Shown piece after piece: positions 18,551-27,357 of a stretch of 64,000 bases of DNA. Made by a program: the position numbers and the translations under genes. Every line of letters begins with the position of its first letter. Position 1 is the stretch's first letter. Source of the DNA: an uncultured Eubacteriales bacterium. Lineage in GTDB: Bacteria; Bacillota; Clostridia; Lachnospirales; Lachnospiraceae. The notes beneath the pieces are model-generated. The model searched no databases. It saw only the letters and a program-made list of their open reading frames with translations, and was not told the origin of the DNA. Where the stretch lies: positions 72,529-136,528 of the forward strand of contig UQCD01000003.1 of NCBI GenBank assembly GCA_900539455.1, read 5' to 3'.

Positions 18551-20185
18551 TTAGTCTTTATATACTAATTTTCCGTCAATATATGTTTCTTCTACCTGTA
18601 TATCCTTTAAATGGTCTACCGGACTTTTTAAAATATCTTCCTTCAAAATAATAAAGTCGGCTAATTTCCCAACCTCCAGACTTCCTTTTATTTTTTCATC
18701 GAAGCTGGCATAAGCACCATTAATAGTAAACATTCTTATTGCATCCATTAAAGGTATTCTTTGTGAAATACCACATTCCACACCATTTACAATATCCTTT
18801 CTAGCCACAGCACCCCATATACCAAGCATTGGATTTACCTCCATACAAGGTGTATCTGCACCTGCTGCCGCTATAATTCCATTATCCACATACCATTTAT
18901 GGGAAAACATTCTTTCCACCCTATCTCCATAGTAGACATTGTAATCCTTTGCGTTAAAGGCTACTAAGCCCGGATTACTAATAGGGATAATTCCCAGCTT
19001 TTTTATTCTCTTTAATAACTCCTCATTAATTAATGCACAATGCTCAATTCTAGGTCTTGCATCCTCTCTTGGATATTTAGTAAGCACCTTTTCTATTGTA
19101 TTTACCATTTTTTCTACTGCATTGTCACCTATACAATGGGCTGTTATCTGAAAGCCTGCAAGATGTGCATCTGTAAAGATTTTAACCATTTCCTCCTCTG
19201 TCCAGTTAATTATCTGTGGAAGATTTGGATTATGGCTATAAGGCTCTTTTGTGGAGCAGGAAGGTGCGCTGCTGCTGCCATCAATTAAAAGCTTGGCAGG
19301 TCCCAGCTTATAATGCTCATTACCAATGCCTGTATGTAGTCCGGTTTTAATATGCTCATAAATAAAATCTCTAATAGAATATTTACCTAACATTCTATAT
19401 ATCATTTCATATACTCTTATTTTTACATCTCCCTTTAAGCAGGCTGTCTGCAATACCTTTACAAACTGTCCACCATAGGCACCTGCATCGTGTACGCTGG
19501 TTATTCCGTATTTAACAAACATATCATTACAAAGCTTATATGCCTCTAATAGCTTTTCGTCATTATAGGTAATGACAGAATTCATATACCCAAAGCCTTC
19601 CTCCTTAACTAAGCCTGTAAGCTCGCCGTTCTCGTCTAAATCAAGCTCTCCCGGCTGGAAATTCTTTGCACTTTCCTTTGTCCAGCCAACCATTTCTAAT
19701 GCCTTGCTATTACATACACCTGTATGTAAATCAGCACGCACACACCAAACCGGATTATCTGGCGCTACCTCATCTAAATCTTTATAATTTGGGTGGCGAA
19801 GCTCCTTTAGCTTATTCTGGTCATAGCCTTGAAGAATAATCCATTCTTCTTTTTTTCTGACCTTAACCTCTCTTTTTATAATTTCCTTAATGTCCTCTAT
19901 AGACTTACATATTTTGTAATCAATAGGAATAACTATATTGTTAAGCAAAATGGCATTTAGCATAAAATGGGAATGTGCTTCAACAAAGCCGGGCATTAAG
20001 GTTTTTCCAGAAAGATTAGTTACTATGGTTTTTTCGCCAATGTAAGGAGTTATTCCTTCATCATTTCCTACATAAATAATCTTATTATCCTTAACAGCCA
20101 TAGCTGTAACTATTTCATTTTCCTTATTTACAGTAATTACACTGCCATTAATAAATGCAAAATCAGCAAATAAATCTATCTTCAT
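18551..20185 (-). CDS. YtcJ-type amidohydrolase (family 3)
   Basis: The 544-residue protein is a metal-dependent amidohydrolase. It has the N-terminal composite sandwich (LSGKTLMPGFVEAHSHFML with the HxH metal ligands), ITAHCIGDNAVEKM, RIEHCALI, and the C-terminal AAGADTPCMEVNP and GKLADFIILKED segments. Physiological substrates of the YtcJ group are mostly unknown. The gene lies between the transporter ATPase and the carbamoylase-type hydrolase with gaps of 14 and 12 bp, indicating a shared pathway. Confidence 0.92.
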   Translation of the reverse strand: MKIDLFADFAFINGSVITVNKENEIVTAMAVKDNKIIYVGNDEGITPYIGEKTIVTNLSGKTLMPGFVEAHSHFMLNAILLNNIVIPIDYKICKSIEDIKEIIKREVKVRKKEEWIILQGYDQNKLKELRHPNYKDLDEVAPDNPVWCVRADLHTGVCNSKALEMVGWTKESAKNFQPGELDLDENGELTGLVKEEGFGYMNSVITYNDEKLLEAYKLCNDMFVKYGITSVHDAGAYGGQFVKVLQTACLKGDVKIRVYEMIYRMLGKYSIRDFIYEHIKTGLHTGIGNEHYKLGPAKLLIDGSSSAPSCSTKEPYSHNPNLPQIINWTEEEMVKIFTDAHLAGFQITAHCIGDNAVEKMVNTIEKVLTKYPREDARPRIEHCALINEELLKRIKKLGIIPISNPGLVAFNAKDYNVYYGDRVERMFSHKWYVDNGIIAAAGADTPCMEVNPMLGIWGAVARKDIVNGVECGISQRIPLMDAIRMFTINGAYASFDEKIKGSLEVGKLADFIILKEDILKSPVDHLKDIQVEETYIDGKLVYKD

Positions 20186-20199
20186 ATTTTCTGCCTCCT

Positions 20200-21213
20200 T
20201 TAATACTCATATAACAGACAGGAAACTGTATGATTTTCATTAATATCTGTATATGTAGGTGTTGCATATTTACAGTCATCTCTTGCCATAGGACATCTTG
20301 TATGGAAAGGACAGCCACCAGGTGGGTCAATAGGAGAAGGAATATCTCCCTTTAACTCAATTCTCTTTTTCTTTACGGTAGGGTCTGCCTCTGGAACTGC
20401 TGATAACAATGCCTGTGTATATGGATGCTTAGGATTGCTAAACAATTCCTCTGTAGGTGCTACCTCAACAATATGTCCTAAATACATTACTGCAATTCTA
20501 TCTGATACATATCTTACAACGCTCATATTATGTGATATGAAAAGGTAAGATACATTCATTTCCTTTTTTATGTCAGCTAAAAGATTTAATATCTGTGCCT
20601 GAATAGAAACATCAAGTGCTGATACCGGCTCATCACAGACAATAATACTTGGATTTAAAATAAGTGCCTTAGCTAAACCAATTCTTTGTCTCTGTCCGCC
20701 TGAAAATTCATGTGGATACCTGTAATACTGGTCTTTTCTAAGTCCTACCTTTTCCATCATATCAAGTACCATTTTTACTCTTTTAGCCTTATCTTTTTCA
20801 ATTTTATGTATAATAAGTGGCTCTTCAATTAATTCACCAACTGTCATCTTTGGATTAAGTGAGGTGTATGGGTCCTGAAAAACCATCTGTAAATTCTGTC
20901 TTTCCTTATTAAGCTCCTTATTGGAAAGCTTAAAGAAATCCTTTCCCTTATAATAAATTTCCCCACTTGTAGGAGAAATAAGTCTAAGTACTGTTCTGCC
21001 TGTGGTGCTTTTGCCACAGCCCGACTCTCCTACCAGACTAAAGGTTTCATTTTCCTTAATGTAAAAAGAAACATCATTAACTGCTTTTACAGTTTTTGCA
21101 GCAACTCTCATTTTGGAATCAACTACAAACTGCTTATTTAAATGCTTAACCTCTAAAATAACCTTATCCTCTGTATATCTTTCCATAGGTGTTTTATTAT
21201 CGGCTTTACTCAT
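20200..21213 (-). CDS. Peptide-type ABC transporter ATP-binding protein (OppF/DppF-like)
   Basis: The 337-residue ATPase has Walker A GESGCGKST near residues 58-66, Q-loop MVFQDPYTSLNPK, signature FSGGQRQRIGLAKAL and Walker B IIVCDEPVSALDVS. The C-terminal oligopeptide/dipeptide extension carries a cysteine cluster (GGCPFHTRCPMARDDC), as in OppF. It forms the ATPase pair with the OppD-like protein encoded 17 bp upstream. Confidence 0.94.
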   Translation of the reverse strand: MSKADNKTPMERYTEDKVILEVKHLNKQFVVDSKMRVAAKTVKAVNDVSFYIKENETFSLVGESGCGKSTTGRTVLRLISPTSGEIYYKGKDFFKLSNKELNKERQNLQMVFQDPYTSLNPKMTVGELIEEPLIIHKIEKDKAKRVKMVLDMMEKVGLRKDQYYRYPHEFSGGQRQRIGLAKALILNPSIIVCDEPVSALDVSIQAQILNLLADIKKEMNVSYLFISHNMSVVRYVSDRIAVMYLGHIVEVAPTEELFSNPKHPYTQALLSAVPEADPTVKKKRIELKGDIPSPIDPPGGCPFHTRCPMARDDCKYATPTYTDINENHTVSCLLYEY

Positions 21214-21230
21214 ATCTTTCCACCACCAAT

Positions 21231-22220
21231 CTACATATTTTTAATTGTTTCAAAATTGTGGCATCTTACTTTCCTGCTCTTATCAATATTTGTAAGCTCA
21301 GGGGGAGTAGTATGACATTTTTCAGTAGCATAATTACATCTTTCGCAAAATCTGCAGCCTGCACCCTCCATACCAAGTGCCGGTACTGTACCCTTAATCA
21401 TATAAAGCTTTTCAGCCTTATTGGTACTAAGTGTAGGAATAGATTTTATAAGTCCCATTGTGTATGGGTGCTTTGGATTTTCAAAAATATCCTTAACATT
21501 TCCCTCCTCGACCACCTGTCCTAAATACATTATTATTACTCTCTGACAAACCTGTGCTACAACGCCTAAATCGTGGGTAATAAGCATTATTCCCATATCC
21601 AGCCTTTTATTTAATTCAGTAATAAGTTCAAGAATTTGTGCCTGTATAGTAACATCAAGTGCTGTTGTAGGCTCATCTGCTATTAAAAGCTCCGGCTCAC
21701 AGCTAAGTGCCATTGCTATCATTGCTCTTTGTCGCATACCCCCTGATAATTCGTATGGATAACATTTTATTCTCTTTTCCGGTGCAGGTATTCCTGTAAG
21801 TCTAAGCAGCTCCTCTGCCTTTTTGTAAGCATCCTTTTTGCTCATCTTCTGATGCAGCATAAGAGTTTCTGATATTTGGTCACCTAAGGTATAAACTGGA
21901 TTTAGGGAGCTTAAGGCATCCTGAAATATCATTGCAATTTTATTACCTCTGATACCCTGCATCTGCTTTTCGTGAAGCTTTAACAGGTTTTCGCCTTTAA
22001 ATAAAATCTCGCCCTGATAGGTTGCCAGCTTTTTTTCATCATATAAACGCATTATTGACTGGGAGGTAACGCTCTTTCCACAGCCAGATTCACCAACCAC
22101 CCCTAGAATTTCACCTTTATTTACACTAAAGCTTACTCCATCAATGGCTGTAACAGTTCCTCTGACAGTTTTAAATGTAGTCTTTAAATTTTTTACTTCT
22201 AATAATTTTTCTGCTTCCAT
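21231..22220 (-). CDS. Peptide-type ABC transporter ATP-binding protein (OppD/DppD-like)
   Basis: The 329-residue ATPase has Walker A GESGCGKSVT, MIFQDALSSLNPV, signature LSGGMRQRAMIAMAL and Walker B LLIADEPTTALDVT. The C-terminal extension has the cysteine-containing GCRFCERCNYATEKC segment. It lies between the permease and OppF-like genes. Confidence 0.94.
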   Translation of the reverse strand: MEAEKLLEVKNLKTTFKTVRGTVTAIDGVSFSVNKGEILGVVGESGCGKSVTSQSIMRLYDEKKLATYQGEILFKGENLLKLHEKQMQGIRGNKIAMIFQDALSSLNPVYTLGDQISETLMLHQKMSKKDAYKKAEELLRLTGIPAPEKRIKCYPYELSGGMRQRAMIAMALSCEPELLIADEPTTALDVTIQAQILELITELNKRLDMGIMLITHDLGVVAQVCQRVIIMYLGQVVEEGNVKDIFENPKHPYTMGLIKSIPTLSTNKAEKLYMIKGTVPALGMEGAGCRFCERCNYATEKCHTTPPELTNIDKSRKVRCHNFETIKNM

Positions 22221-22257
22221 TGCCTAAACCTCCGTTTCTTAATCCGTTATTTACGCA

Positions 22258-23124
22258 TTAGTTTGATTTTGGATCTAATACATCTCTTAATCCATCACCT
22301 AAAATATTTATTCCTAATACTGTAATAATCATTGCAATACCAGGGAATATTGTAAGCCACTTAGCTGTAAATATTGCTTCCTTGGCATCATATAAAATGT
22401 TGCCCAGACTAGGTGCAGGAGCAGGAATACCAGCTCCTAAAAAGCTAAGCGAAGCTTCAAGAATAATAGCTGTTGCAAAAATGTATGTACCCTGAACAAT
22501 TACTGGGGACATTATATTGGCTGAAATATGCTTAAATAATATTCTAAAGGAGGAAGCACCCTGTGCTCTTGCCGCCTCTACATATGTATTTTCTCTTGCT
22601 GCTATAGTTGCACTTCTTGCAACTCTTGCAATCTGTGGTGCATATACTACACAAAGACTAATAACAACACTTTCAATATTAGGTTTAAAGGCTGACATAA
22701 GTGCTATTGCCATAAGGATTGGAGGAATTGACATAAATGCCTCGCAAATTCTCATTATAAAGTTATCTAATTTTTTAAAATAGCCTGCTATCATTCCTAA
22801 TATCATACCGACTACTACTGTTATAAGTGTAGTTACTGAGCCAACTATTAAAGAAATTCTTATGCCATATACAATTCTTGCAAAAACATCTCTGCCCATC
22901 TTATCTGTTCCAAAAATATATTCGCTGCAGGGTGCTAAATATCTTTTGGTAATATCCATTTCATATGGACCACCAGGACATATAATATTTGCAAATACTC
23001 CGAAAAAAACAACTATTACTGTAAGAATAAGTCCAACTACTGCCATTTTATTTTTAAAGAAAATCTTTAACTTAAGCTTTCTTCTTTCTTTTATAGCTTC
23101 TTTTCCTATTCCATTTGCTTTCAT
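22258..23124 (-). CDS. Peptide-type ABC transporter permease (OppC/DppC-like)
   Basis: The 288-residue protein has about six membrane helices. The N-terminal helix is followed by a periplasmic-side segment with FGTDKMGRDVFARIVYG, the classic DppC/OppC signature. The cytoplasmic EAA loop is EAARAQGASSFRILFKHISAN. It starts 19 bp after the OppB-like gene. Confidence 0.93.
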   Translation of the reverse strand: MKANGIGKEAIKERRKLKLKIFFKNKMAVVGLILTVIVVFFGVFANIICPGGPYEMDITKRYLAPCSEYIFGTDKMGRDVFARIVYGIRISLIVGSVTTLITVVVGMILGMIAGYFKKLDNFIMRICEAFMSIPPILMAIALMSAFKPNIESVVISLCVVYAPQIARVARSATIAARENTYVEAARAQGASSFRILFKHISANIMSPVIVQGTYIFATAIILEASLSFLGAGIPAPAPSLGNILYDAKEAIFTAKWLTIFPGIAMIITVLGINILGDGLRDVLDPKSN

Positions 23125-23143
23125 GTATATTCACATCCTTTCC

Positions 23144-24097
23144 TTAAGCTTTACCACCAACACGAATTCTTGGGTCGATTACACCATATAACAAATCTAT
23201 TATAAAATTGATTACTATGTATATAAGACTTATTGTAAGCACCAAGCCCTGAATCAATGGATAATCTCTTTTTAACACTGCATTAACTACTAACTGTCCC
23301 ATACCCGGTATATTAAATAGAGTTTCTATTACTGCTGCGCCTGCTACCAGATAGCCAACACTTTGTCCTAATACTGTAAGTATTGTGTTAAAGGCATTTC
23401 TAAAAGCGTGCTTAAATAAAACCGTTTTCCCACTAAGTCCCTTTGCCTTAGCAGTTTTAATATAATCCTGACTTAAAACATCTATCATTGATGATCTTGT
23501 AATTCTTGTAAGAAGTGGAGCCTGTGTTAATGCTAAGGATATAATTGGAAGCACTAAATATCTGAAATGCTCACCTGCACCATCTGCAAAGGTTTTGTAA
23601 CCTGATACTGGTAATATTCTTAAATCTACACCGAAATACAAAATCATTAAAAGACCATATATAAAGCAAGGAACTGACAAGCCCAGAAGAGCAACTGAGC
23701 TTATTCCTAAATCTGCTCCTCTGCCTTTATGCTTAGCAGCAAGAATACCACAGGGAATGGATATAAGTATTGCCAACAGCTCTGCATAAAAGGATAATTC
23801 AAGAGTTGGTACAATACATTCTCCAATAGCCTCTACTACTGACTGCTGTCTGAAATATGAATCTCCTAAATCTCCGTGAAGTGCATCCTTTATCCAGTTA
23901 AAATACTGTGTTATCAATGGATCATTTAATCCTAATTCTTCTCTTAATTGATTAACCTGCTCTTCTGTTGCATCTGAGCCTAACATATTGGATGCCGGGT
24001 CACCTGCTGTATTATGAGTTAAAAAGAAGATAAATAATGATAAAACAAATAGTGTTACCACAATACTAATTAATCTTTTACCAATGTATTTTCTCAT
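23144..24097 (-). CDS. Peptide-type ABC transporter permease (OppB/DppB-like)
   Basis: The 317-residue protein begins with the MRKYIGKRLISIVVTLFVLS membrane anchor typical of DppB/OppB. It has LGLNDPLITQYFNW and the EAA loop YIKTAKAKGLSGKTVLFKHA, with six helices in all. It lies 83 bp after the solute-binding protein gene, separated by a stable hairpin. Confidence 0.93.
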   Translation of the reverse strand: MRKYIGKRLISIVVTLFVLSLFIFFLTHNTAGDPASNMLGSDATEEQVNQLREELGLNDPLITQYFNWIKDALHGDLGDSYFRQQSVVEAIGECIVPTLELSFYAELLAILISIPCGILAAKHKGRGADLGISSVALLGLSVPCFIYGLLMILYFGVDLRILPVSGYKTFADGAGEHFRYLVLPIISLALTQAPLLTRITRSSMIDVLSQDYIKTAKAKGLSGKTVLFKHAFRNAFNTILTVLGQSVGYLVAGAAVIETLFNIPGMGQLVVNAVLKRDYPLIQGLVLTISLIYIVINFIIDLLYGVIDPRIRVGGKA

Positions 24098-24123
24098 ATC
24101 TTCACCTCATTTCTAGAATACTT

Positions 24124-24157
24124 AGGGCTGCCCACCAAAGCTTAGTGCAGCAGCCCT
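24124..24157 (-). promoter_or_regulatory. Intercistronic hairpin after the solute-binding protein gene
   Basis: AGGGCTGC (24124-24131) pairs with GCAGCCCT (24150-24157). No T run follows on the minus strand. A non-terminating hairpin here usually protects the binding-protein mRNA from 3' decay so that it is made in excess over the permeases; this role is inference. Confidence 0.6.
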
Positions 24158-24180
24158 ATAGTAATTATTTCTTTAAGCTA

Positions 24181-25728
24181 TTATTTTGAGCATCCATATA
24201 CTGTCATACCAATAAAGGTTTTGAAATCCTTAACACCATTTACTGCATATGGCTCACTAAAGTAACCAAGTGATAATGATGAAGCTGTCTTTAATAAAAA
24301 TTCATTAATATCTGACCAGACAGCCTTTGCCTCTTCTACAGAGGTTGCTGCATTTAATTTTTCAAAGCCTTCAGTTACCTCTGTAAATCTGCACCAACCA
24401 TCTGCATTTGTCTGATTAAGCTTTAATGCTGTTGGTACTGTTGCAAGTGGCCACCATAATAGACAAGCATCAAACTTTGCTGGGTCCTTCTTCATATCAA
24501 GCATTGTTGCCCAATCATAGGTTTCTACCTCTACATTAAAGCCTACTGCTTCTAATTCCTTTTCAACAATAAGTGATGCGTCAATCCATCTTGGATATGC
24601 TGTTGTTGATAACAATGTAATCGGTGTTCCGTCATAACCTGATTCCTTTAAAAGCTCCTTAGCCTTTTCGGTATCCTGCTGATTCCAATATTCACTACCT
24701 GAATCTGTTCCCCATAAGCCACCCTTATACATATAGCTTGAATACTCCTCTACATAATCACCATTTGGTACTGCTGCTGCCATAATCTCGTCTACATTAA
24801 TTGCATACTGTGCAGCCTGACGGACTAATTCATTTTCAAATGGTCCGTCAACCTTATCTAAGGCAATAGCATAGTTACCAACTAAGTTGTTTACAAGTGA
24901 AATATCTGAATTACCCTTTAACTGATCTAAATCGTCATAAGAGATTGTCTGTGCAATATCATATTCACCACTCTGGATACCTGCTGTTCTAATTGATGAA
25001 TCAGTAACAATATAGTAATAAATTTCATCAAAGTTGATTACCTTATCGCCTGCATCACCTGTAAGTGTATATCCAGGTCCTTTATAATCAGTATATTTAG
25101 AAAATCTAACATAGCTATCCTGCTTCCATTCCTCAAACTTCATAGGACCTGTTCCAATATATTCTGAAACACCTGTATCTGTTCTTGCATCTACTACCTC
25201 TTTAGGCATAATAGCTGCAAACTGACAAGGAGAGGTAAGTACATTTAATAATGTAAAGGCTGGCTCTGTAAGCTCAATTTTTACAGTATATTCATCAACC
25301 TGTTCAAATTTTTCACCTGCTGTAATTACTGATGGTGCAGCAACATTGTTTTCTGCCCAGCAGTTAAGGGAAGCAGCTACATCCTCTGCCTTCATTTCCT
25401 TACCATTATGGAATTTAACACCAGTTCTCAGCTTAAAGGTCCATACTGTATAATCCTCGTTCACTTCATAGGATTCACAAAGCTGTTCCTTTGGCTCGTA
25501 GTTCTCATCTAATTCAAATAATCCCTCATAAATACCTCTGTTGGTATCTCTTACCGCAGCTGCTGTAGAAAGCCAGGGGTCCAAGGTTGGTGGATTAACT
25601 GCCATTGCTACCTTTAATGTTTTTGAATCTGTACCCTTATTACTATCACTGCCACCACACGCCATAAGTGAAACTGACATAACACCTGCAAGAGCAGCAG
25701 CTATAAATCTTTTAATTTTTTTCATCAT
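24181..25728 (-). CDS. Family 5 solute-binding lipoprotein of the peptide-type ABC transporter
   Basis: The 515-residue lipoprotein has signal peptide and lipobox SVSLMACG (cysteine near residue 24). The SBP family 5 layout follows: PPTLDPWLSTAAAVRDTNRG near the start, then the YEVNEDYTVWTFKLRTGVKFHNG motif shared by DppA/OppA-like proteins. The ligand may be a dipeptide or an amino-acid derivative; binding proteins of this family serve many non-peptide ligands. It follows the aminotransferase by 16 bp. Confidence 0.93.
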   Translation of the reverse strand: MMKKIKRFIAAALAGVMSVSLMACGGSDSNKGTDSKTLKVAMAVNPPTLDPWLSTAAAVRDTNRGIYEGLFELDENYEPKEQLCESYEVNEDYTVWTFKLRTGVKFHNGKEMKAEDVAASLNCWAENNVAAPSVITAGEKFEQVDEYTVKIELTEPAFTLLNVLTSPCQFAAIMPKEVVDARTDTGVSEYIGTGPMKFEEWKQDSYVRFSKYTDYKGPGYTLTGDAGDKVINFDEIYYYIVTDSSIRTAGIQSGEYDIAQTISYDDLDQLKGNSDISLVNNLVGNYAIALDKVDGPFENELVRQAAQYAINVDEIMAAAVPNGDYVEEYSSYMYKGGLWGTDSGSEYWNQQDTEKAKELLKESGYDGTPITLLSTTAYPRWIDASLIVEKELEAVGFNVEVETYDWATMLDMKKDPAKFDACLLWWPLATVPTALKLNQTNADGWCRFTEVTEGFEKLNAATSVEEAKAVWSDINEFLLKTASSLSLGYFSEPYAVNGVKDFKTFIGMTVYGCSK

Positions 25729-25744
25729 AGTTTCTACCTCCTGT

Positions 25745-27070
25745 TTATAGCATTTCTTTATCTACTACAGATAATACCTCATCTAACTTTTCAAGTTCCT
25801 CTAACAACTGTTCTTCAGTAATGATTAATGGTGGATTTACAAAAATCATATTTTCATGGGAATATGTCATAAATCCTTTCTTTTTAAGCATACCAACAAT
25901 CTTGCCCATCTTTCCTTCCGGGTCTTTACCATATGGAACTAATGGCTCCTTTGTTTCTCTATCTTTTACCAGCTCAATACTTGAGAACAATCCAATATAT
26001 CTGACATCGCCGATGCTTATATGCTTTTCTTTAAATTCTTCAAGCTTTTCTCCAAGCACCTTGCCTACCTTATTTACATTATCTAAAACCTTTGCATCAT
26101 CATAATACTTAACGCAGGCAACTCCGGCAGCACAAGCAAGTGGATGTCCGCTGTAGGTAAGACCACAAGAAAGTACATGATCATCAAAATATTCAGCAAT
26201 CTTTTTGCTGACAACTACGCCGCCAAGCTGAACATAGCCACAGGTAACACCTTTTGCAAAGGTTACAATATCAGGCTTTACATCAAAGTTTTCAAATGCG
26301 AAAAGCTTTCCTGTTCTGCCCCAGCCTGCCATTACTTCATCGCAAACCATCAAAATTCCAAATTCATCACAAAGCTTTCTAACGCCTGGTAAATATCCCT
26401 TAGGAGGAATGATTACACCATTTGAGCCTGTAATTGTTTCCATAAAGATTGCAGCAATATTATCTGCTCCTTCATATATAATCTGTTCTCTCAGCTTGCC
26501 TAAATAATATTCTGTAGCAGCCTCTTCGCTTTCAAATGGAAGCTTTTCTCTATATACATATGGGTCAAAGAATTTTACGAAGCCCGGAACTCCTGGCTCT
26601 AAGGCGTATCTTCTAGGCTCTCCTGTAAGGTTACCTGCTCCAAAGGAAGAACCATGATAGCTTCTATATCTACTCATTATCTTATTTCTTCCTGTAAACA
26701 TTCTTGCAATCTTTACTGCATTTTCGTTTGCATCTGCACCAGCGTTGGTGAAGAATACTTTTCCCATATTGTCAGGCATTCTGTTTATAATCATTTCAGC
26801 TAACTCTGATCTGGGTGCTGATGCGTAGCTGGGTGCTACATAACAATATTTATCCACCTGCTCCTTAATTGCATCTGCAATAGCTTTATTACCAAAGCCT
26901 ACATTCAAATTAACTAACTGTGCCGACATATCTGTATATCTATTTCCGTCATAATCCCACATATAAATTCCTTCTGCTTTTTCGATAGGAATAGGATTTA
27001 AACCTTTCTGTTTACTCCAAGATTGTAAATTGTACTTTAAATGTTTTTCTACTACTTCTTTACCTGTCAT
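25745..27070 (-). CDS. Class III PLP-dependent aminotransferase
   Basis: From the chosen start this is a 441-residue fold-type I aminotransferase. The PLP lysine lies in ITFAKGVTCGYVQLG, the DE of the cofactor-binding strand in MVCDEVMAGWGRTGK, and FFTNAGADANENAVKIAR and the GHPLACAAG segment fit omega-amino-acid:pyruvate or beta-alanine-type enzymes. The ATG at 27070 has AAAAGGAGAAAAGAG upstream. The open frame extends 43 codons further upstream through a terminator hairpin, but that stretch has no ribosome site and does not look like family sequence. It is first in the operon with the transporter and hydrolases. Confidence 0.9.
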   Translation of the reverse strand: MTGKEVVEKHLKYNLQSWSKQKGLNPIPIEKAEGIYMWDYDGNRYTDMSAQLVNLNVGFGNKAIADAIKEQVDKYCYVAPSYASAPRSELAEMIINRMPDNMGKVFFTNAGADANENAVKIARMFTGRNKIMSRYRSYHGSSFGAGNLTGEPRRYALEPGVPGFVKFFDPYVYREKLPFESEEAATEYYLGKLREQIIYEGADNIAAIFMETITGSNGVIIPPKGYLPGVRKLCDEFGILMVCDEVMAGWGRTGKLFAFENFDVKPDIVTFAKGVTCGYVQLGGVVVSKKIAEYFDDHVLSCGLTYSGHPLACAAGVACVKYYDDAKVLDNVNKVGKVLGEKLEEFKEKHISIGDVRYIGLFSSIELVKDRETKEPLVPYGKDPEGKMGKIVGMLKKKGFMTYSHENMIFVNPPLIITEEQLLEELEKLDEVLSVVDKEML

Positions 27071-27112
27071 ATCTCTTTTCTCCTTTTCAAAAGACATATT
27101 TGCTAACTCAGC

Positions 27113-27160
27113 AAAAACAAAAAAGCAAGGGCAACCTTTTAAAAGCGCCTTTGCTTTTTT
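27113..27160 (-). terminator. Intrinsic terminator in the leader of the aminotransferase operon (candidate attenuator)
   Basis: On the minus strand AAAAAAGCAAAGGC (27160-27147) pairs with GCCCTTGCTTTTTT (27132-27119) with one G-T pair, followed by GTTTTT. It lies between the only visible promoter (27206-27233) and the aminotransferase start at 27070. The 43 bases after it hold no promoter, so operon transcription must pass it. Confidence 0.7.
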
Positions 27161-27205
27161 CAACTGTTTATTTACTTTTTCCTGCCTGCTGTTTAGCATA
27201 TCTGT

Positions 27206-27233
27206 ATTATATTTTTTGTGAGAAAATTTTCAA
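27206..27233 (-). promoter_or_regulatory. Promoter of the aminotransferase-transporter-hydrolase operon
   Basis: On the minus strand TTGAAA (27233-27228), 16-bp spacer, TATAAT (27211-27206). Start near 27199, giving a leader of about 130 bases. A regulator such as PucR would be expected to bind nearby; no clear operator was found, though TTGTGCATATGCACAA at about 27255-27270 is a perfect dyad just upstream. Confidence 0.75.
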
Positions 27234-27254
27234 TAACAAAAATCACAATTATTC

Positions 27255-27270
27255 TTGTGCATATGCACAA
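27255..27270. promoter_or_regulatory. Perfect 16-bp dyad upstream of the operon promoter (possible operator)
   Basis: TTGTGCATATGCACAA is a perfect palindrome about 20 bp upstream of the -35 box. Its position suits an activator site, perhaps for the PucR-type protein encoded just upstream. The assignment is inference. Confidence 0.5.
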
Positions 27271-27310
27271 CATAGTAAATCCATACTAAATATACTTCGC
27301 ATCTGTACAA

Positions 27311-27357
27311 TTAATAATAAATAATGCTTGTACTACCAAGCAGCTTATTATTTATTA
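27311..27357 (-). terminator. AT-rich inverted repeat at the pucR stop codon
   Basis: TAATAAATAATGCTTG pairs with CAAGCAGCTTATTATTTATTA with a short bulge. It overlaps the regulator stop codon and is the likely end of that transcript. The T run is interrupted, so it is a weaker terminator call. Confidence 0.5.

Noticed and set aside
27071..27199. 43-codon N-terminal extension of the aminotransferase
   Set aside because: It passes through a terminator stem, lacks a ribosome site, starts at about the predicted transcription start, and is unlike family N-termini. The ATG at 27070 has a good ribosome site.
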